A DNA stretch of 15,227 nt from Richelia sp. UBA3308 (GTDB lineage: Bacteria; Cyanobacteriota; Cyanobacteriia; Cyanobacteriales; Nostocaceae): contig DESS01000296.1 of NCBI GenBank assembly GCA_002361335.1, positions 14,913 to 30,139 of the forward strand, written 5' to 3'. Made by a program: the position numbers and the translations under genes. Below are positions 13,651 to 15,227 of this stretch, piece by piece. The stretch's first letter is position 1; every line of letters starts with the position of its first letter. The notes below the pieces were generated by a model. The model ran no database searches. It was not told the DNA's origin and saw nothing but the letters and a program-made list of their open reading frames with translations.

Positions 13651-14901
13651 TTACCGCTGCAACAACTTCCTCCGCAAACTATCCAAAGCATTACAAGCAC
13701 TAAAGTGACGAATCAAAAATCTTCCCCGCACAGGATTAAACCGAAATTCAAAACTTTCAACTTCTTGATTTTCTCCTGCTAAGCCCACATAAACCAAACC
13801 CACAGGCTTCGTTTCTGTACCTCCCGTAGGTCCAGCAATTCCGGTTATACTTAATCCCCAAGTAGTAGAAAGCTGTTTTCTTACACCCACAGCCATTTGT
13901 TCTGCGACGATCGCACTAACGGCACCATATTTTTCTAAATCTTCTGGATTAACTCCTAACATGCCAATTTTCACTGAATTATCATAAGAAATCACACCAC
14001 CCCAAAAGTAATCAGAACTTCCAGAAATATCCGTTAACATTTGTCCCAAAGTTCCTCCTGTACAAGATTCTGCTACAGAAAGCGTTGATTGCGATCGACG
14101 CAATAAATCACCAACAACGGAAGCCAAAGTATCATCATCAGCACCAAAATAATCTAAACCAGCAATTTCTTTAATTTGTTTTTCAACTGGTGCAATTAAA
14201 CTTTCTGCTTCAGATTCCGAACTCGCTTTCGCAGAAACTCGTAATTTTACCTCTCCTTTACTCGCATAAGGGGCTACTGTGGGATTAGATAAATTGAGAA
14301 AAGCTGATACTTTCTCAGCCAAAGCTGATTCAGAAACGTTCCAAAACCGTAACATCCGACTGTAAATGATTTGTTTGCCCCAACCTTGATTTTTAAGATA
14401 GGGAACGGCAGTTTCTTCCCACATCCGGTGCATTTCTGAAGGTACTCCGGGGAAGGTAAAAATTGTTAAATTAGCCCGGGGTTGCCAAATAATACCCGGT
14501 GCCGTACCTGTTGGGTTGGGTAAAATTTCCGCACCTTGGGGAATTAAAGCTTGCTTGCGATTGCTTGCGCTCATAACGCGATTGCGTGCAGCGTATTTTT
14601 TAGTAATATCCTCAATAATTTCCTGACGTTCAATTAAAGGAGAACCAAAAAAATCAGCAATAGTTTCGCAAGTCAAGTCATCAGGAGTAGGGCCTAAACC
14701 TCCTGTAAAAATAAGTATTTGCGCTCTTTTTGTCGCAATTTCTATAACTTGTTTGATTCTATCAACATTATCTCCGACAACAGTTTGGTAATAATGAGGA
14801 ATACCTAATTGAGCTAACTGTTGTGCTAAATATTGAGCGTTGCTATTAAGAATATCTCCTAAGAGCATTTCCGTACCAACACAAATAATTTCTGCACTCA
14901 T
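13651..14901 (-). CDS. cinA: CinA-like protein (competence/damage-inducible; NMN amidohydrolase domain)
   Basis: A 416-residue cytosolic protein with two domains. The first is an N-terminal MoCF/MogA-like (COG1058, ADP-ribose pyrophosphatase-type) domain at about 4-170, with AEIICVGTEMLLGDI (3-17) and TGGLGPTPDDLT (66-77). The second is a C-terminal PncC domain at about 258-412, with LSVAESCTGG (274-283; the Ser/Cys-containing active-site loop), GGVISYDNSVK (301-311) and TGIAGPTGGTETKP (353-366). Such proteins deamidate nicotinamide mononucleotide in the pyridine nucleotide cycle, and in several bacteria are linked to competence. The start at 14901 is chosen because MSAEIICVGTE matches the family. 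A longer in-frame reading from 14934 would add eleven residues encoded by a 7-bp repeat array (MPNAQFPIPKN). The gene converges on the truncated ThiF-like ORF with 4 bp between stop codons, so no independent terminator fits between them. Confidence 0.93.
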   Translation of the reverse strand: MSAEIICVGTEMLLGDILNSNAQYLAQQLAQLGIPHYYQTVVGDNVDRIKQVIEIATKRAQILIFTGGLGPTPDDLTCETIADFFGSPLIERQEIIEDITKKYAARNRVMSASNRKQALIPQGAEILPNPTGTAPGIIWQPRANLTIFTFPGVPSEMHRMWEETAVPYLKNQGWGKQIIYSRMLRFWNVSESALAEKVSAFLNLSNPTVAPYASKGEVKLRVSAKASSESEAESLIAPVEKQIKEIAGLDYFGADDDTLASVVGDLLRRSQSTLSVAESCTGGTLGQMLTDISGSSDYFWGGVISYDNSVKIGMLGVNPEDLEKYGAVSAIVAEQMAVGVRKQLSTTWGLSITGIAGPTGGTETKPVGLVYVGLAGENQEVESFEFRFNPVRGRFLIRHFSACNALDSLRRKLLQR

Positions 14902-14910
14902 ATTTTTTGG

Positions 14911-14945
14911 GATTGGGAATTGGGCATTGGGCATTGGGCATTGGA
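14911..14945. repeat. Heptamer tandem array adjoining cinA
   Basis: Units GATTGGG, AATTGGG, CATTGGG, CATTGGG, CATTGGA follow in strict 7-bp register, starting 9 bp upstream of the cinA ATG (minus strand). The array is open in the cinA frame and therefore lies in its ribosome-binding region and leader. It is the reverse complement in type of the arrays at 27-61 and 15207-15227. Confidence 0.85.
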
Positions 14946-14969
14946 AAATACAATTAAGGAGATAGAAAG

Positions 14970-15077
14970 GTGAGCTATGACCTAGCTAGCTGCTATTTTT
15001 GTAGACAAAATATGACAAGTGTATCAGCCTGTGGAGTGGATAAAGCCTCCTGTTGCCACGGTGAAGCAGGAAGTTAA
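14970..15077 (+). other. Short Cys-rich ORF; possible relic of a TnpB 3' end
   Basis: A GTG-initiated ORF of 35 codons preceded by a perfect AAGGAG (14956-14961) at 8-nt spacing. The product has a CYFC motif (residues 8-11), three further cysteines (21, 28, 29) and ends CCHGEAGS. The second half, SACGVDKASCCHGEAGS, and the frame beyond the stop resemble, from memory, the divergent tails of IS200/IS605 TnpB proteins in Nostocales. The TnpB-relic reading is therefore at least as likely as a genuine small protein. No TnpB core (RuvC motifs, zinc finger) is present. Confidence 0.3.
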
Positions 15078-15206
15078 CACCTTTTGTGCCAATGAGTAGA
15101 TTTAGATAAGTTTAACAGAACCGAAATGTACCTCAACTAAAAAGCAAACTCCTGTAATTATTAACTCCCATCCTCCTAAATATTAACTCTGAACTTATAA
15201 CTATTT

Positions 15207-15227
15207 ATTCCCAATTCCCCATGCCCC
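15207..15227. repeat. Heptamer repeat at window end
   Basis: Three units, ATTCCCA, ATTCCCC and ATGCCCC, run to the last base of the window, so the array probably continues beyond it. The family is the same as at 27-61. Confidence 0.6.

Noticed and set aside
13311..14934. Intact defence or ubiquitin-like conjugation system around the ThiF-like ORF
   Set aside because: The E1-like gene is truncated and no E2, JAB peptidase, ubiquitin-like or effector gene is present; the neighbours are housekeeping genes.

Overview
The window looks like an ordinary chromosomal segment of a filamentous, probably heterocyst-forming (Nostocales-type) cyanobacterium. The evidence is an NDH-1 subunit found only in oxygenic phototrophs (NdhS), a cyanobacterial-type Mrp ATPase, at least four HIP1 octamers (GCGATCGC at 1149, 5915, 8555 and 11084), AT-rich intergenic DNA, and several arrays of 7-bp tandem repeats of the STRR kind described in heterocystous cyanobacteria. 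I cannot name a genus from sequence alone.

Layout. On the plus strand, positions 117-3949 hold an Fe-S carrier ATPase (mrp/apbC), the cell-elongation glycosyltransferase rodA, the small ferredoxin-docking NDH-1 subunit ndhS, and a conserved cyanobacterial protein with a probable HAS-barrel. Next, still on plus, are a cation/proton antiporter fused to two Usp-like domains (4120-6261), then a UDP-glucuronate decarboxylase-type SDR and UDP-glucose 6-dehydrogenase (6623-9174). These last two catalyse successive steps, UDP-glucose to UDP-glucuronate to UDP-xylose, and so supply sugar nucleotides for envelope or exopolysaccharide. A strong intrinsic terminator follows at 9244-9281. From 9309 to 12729 three genes lie on the minus strand: a small excisionase/MerR-like DNA-binding protein with an uncharacterised C-terminal domain, an APC-family amino-acid permease, and a DUF2993 (LmeA-like) protein. 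A 580-bp gene-free stretch with structured DNA precedes a C-terminally truncated ThiF/E1-like ORF (13311-13646, plus), which ends 4 bp from the convergent cinA gene (13651-14901, minus).

Most genes are housekeeping and sit in separate transcription units; the only clear metabolic pair is uxs-ugd. I do not see a complete defence, mobile or biosynthetic system. The parts that merit a second look are the truncated E1-like gene and its structured upstream DNA, the HTH protein with its novel C-terminal domain, heptamer repeats that run into the starts or ends of genes (cinA, ndhS leader, antiporter C-terminus), a 97-bp inverted-repeat-bounded segment at 3104-3200, and a short Cys-rich ORF at the right end that may be a TnpB relic.
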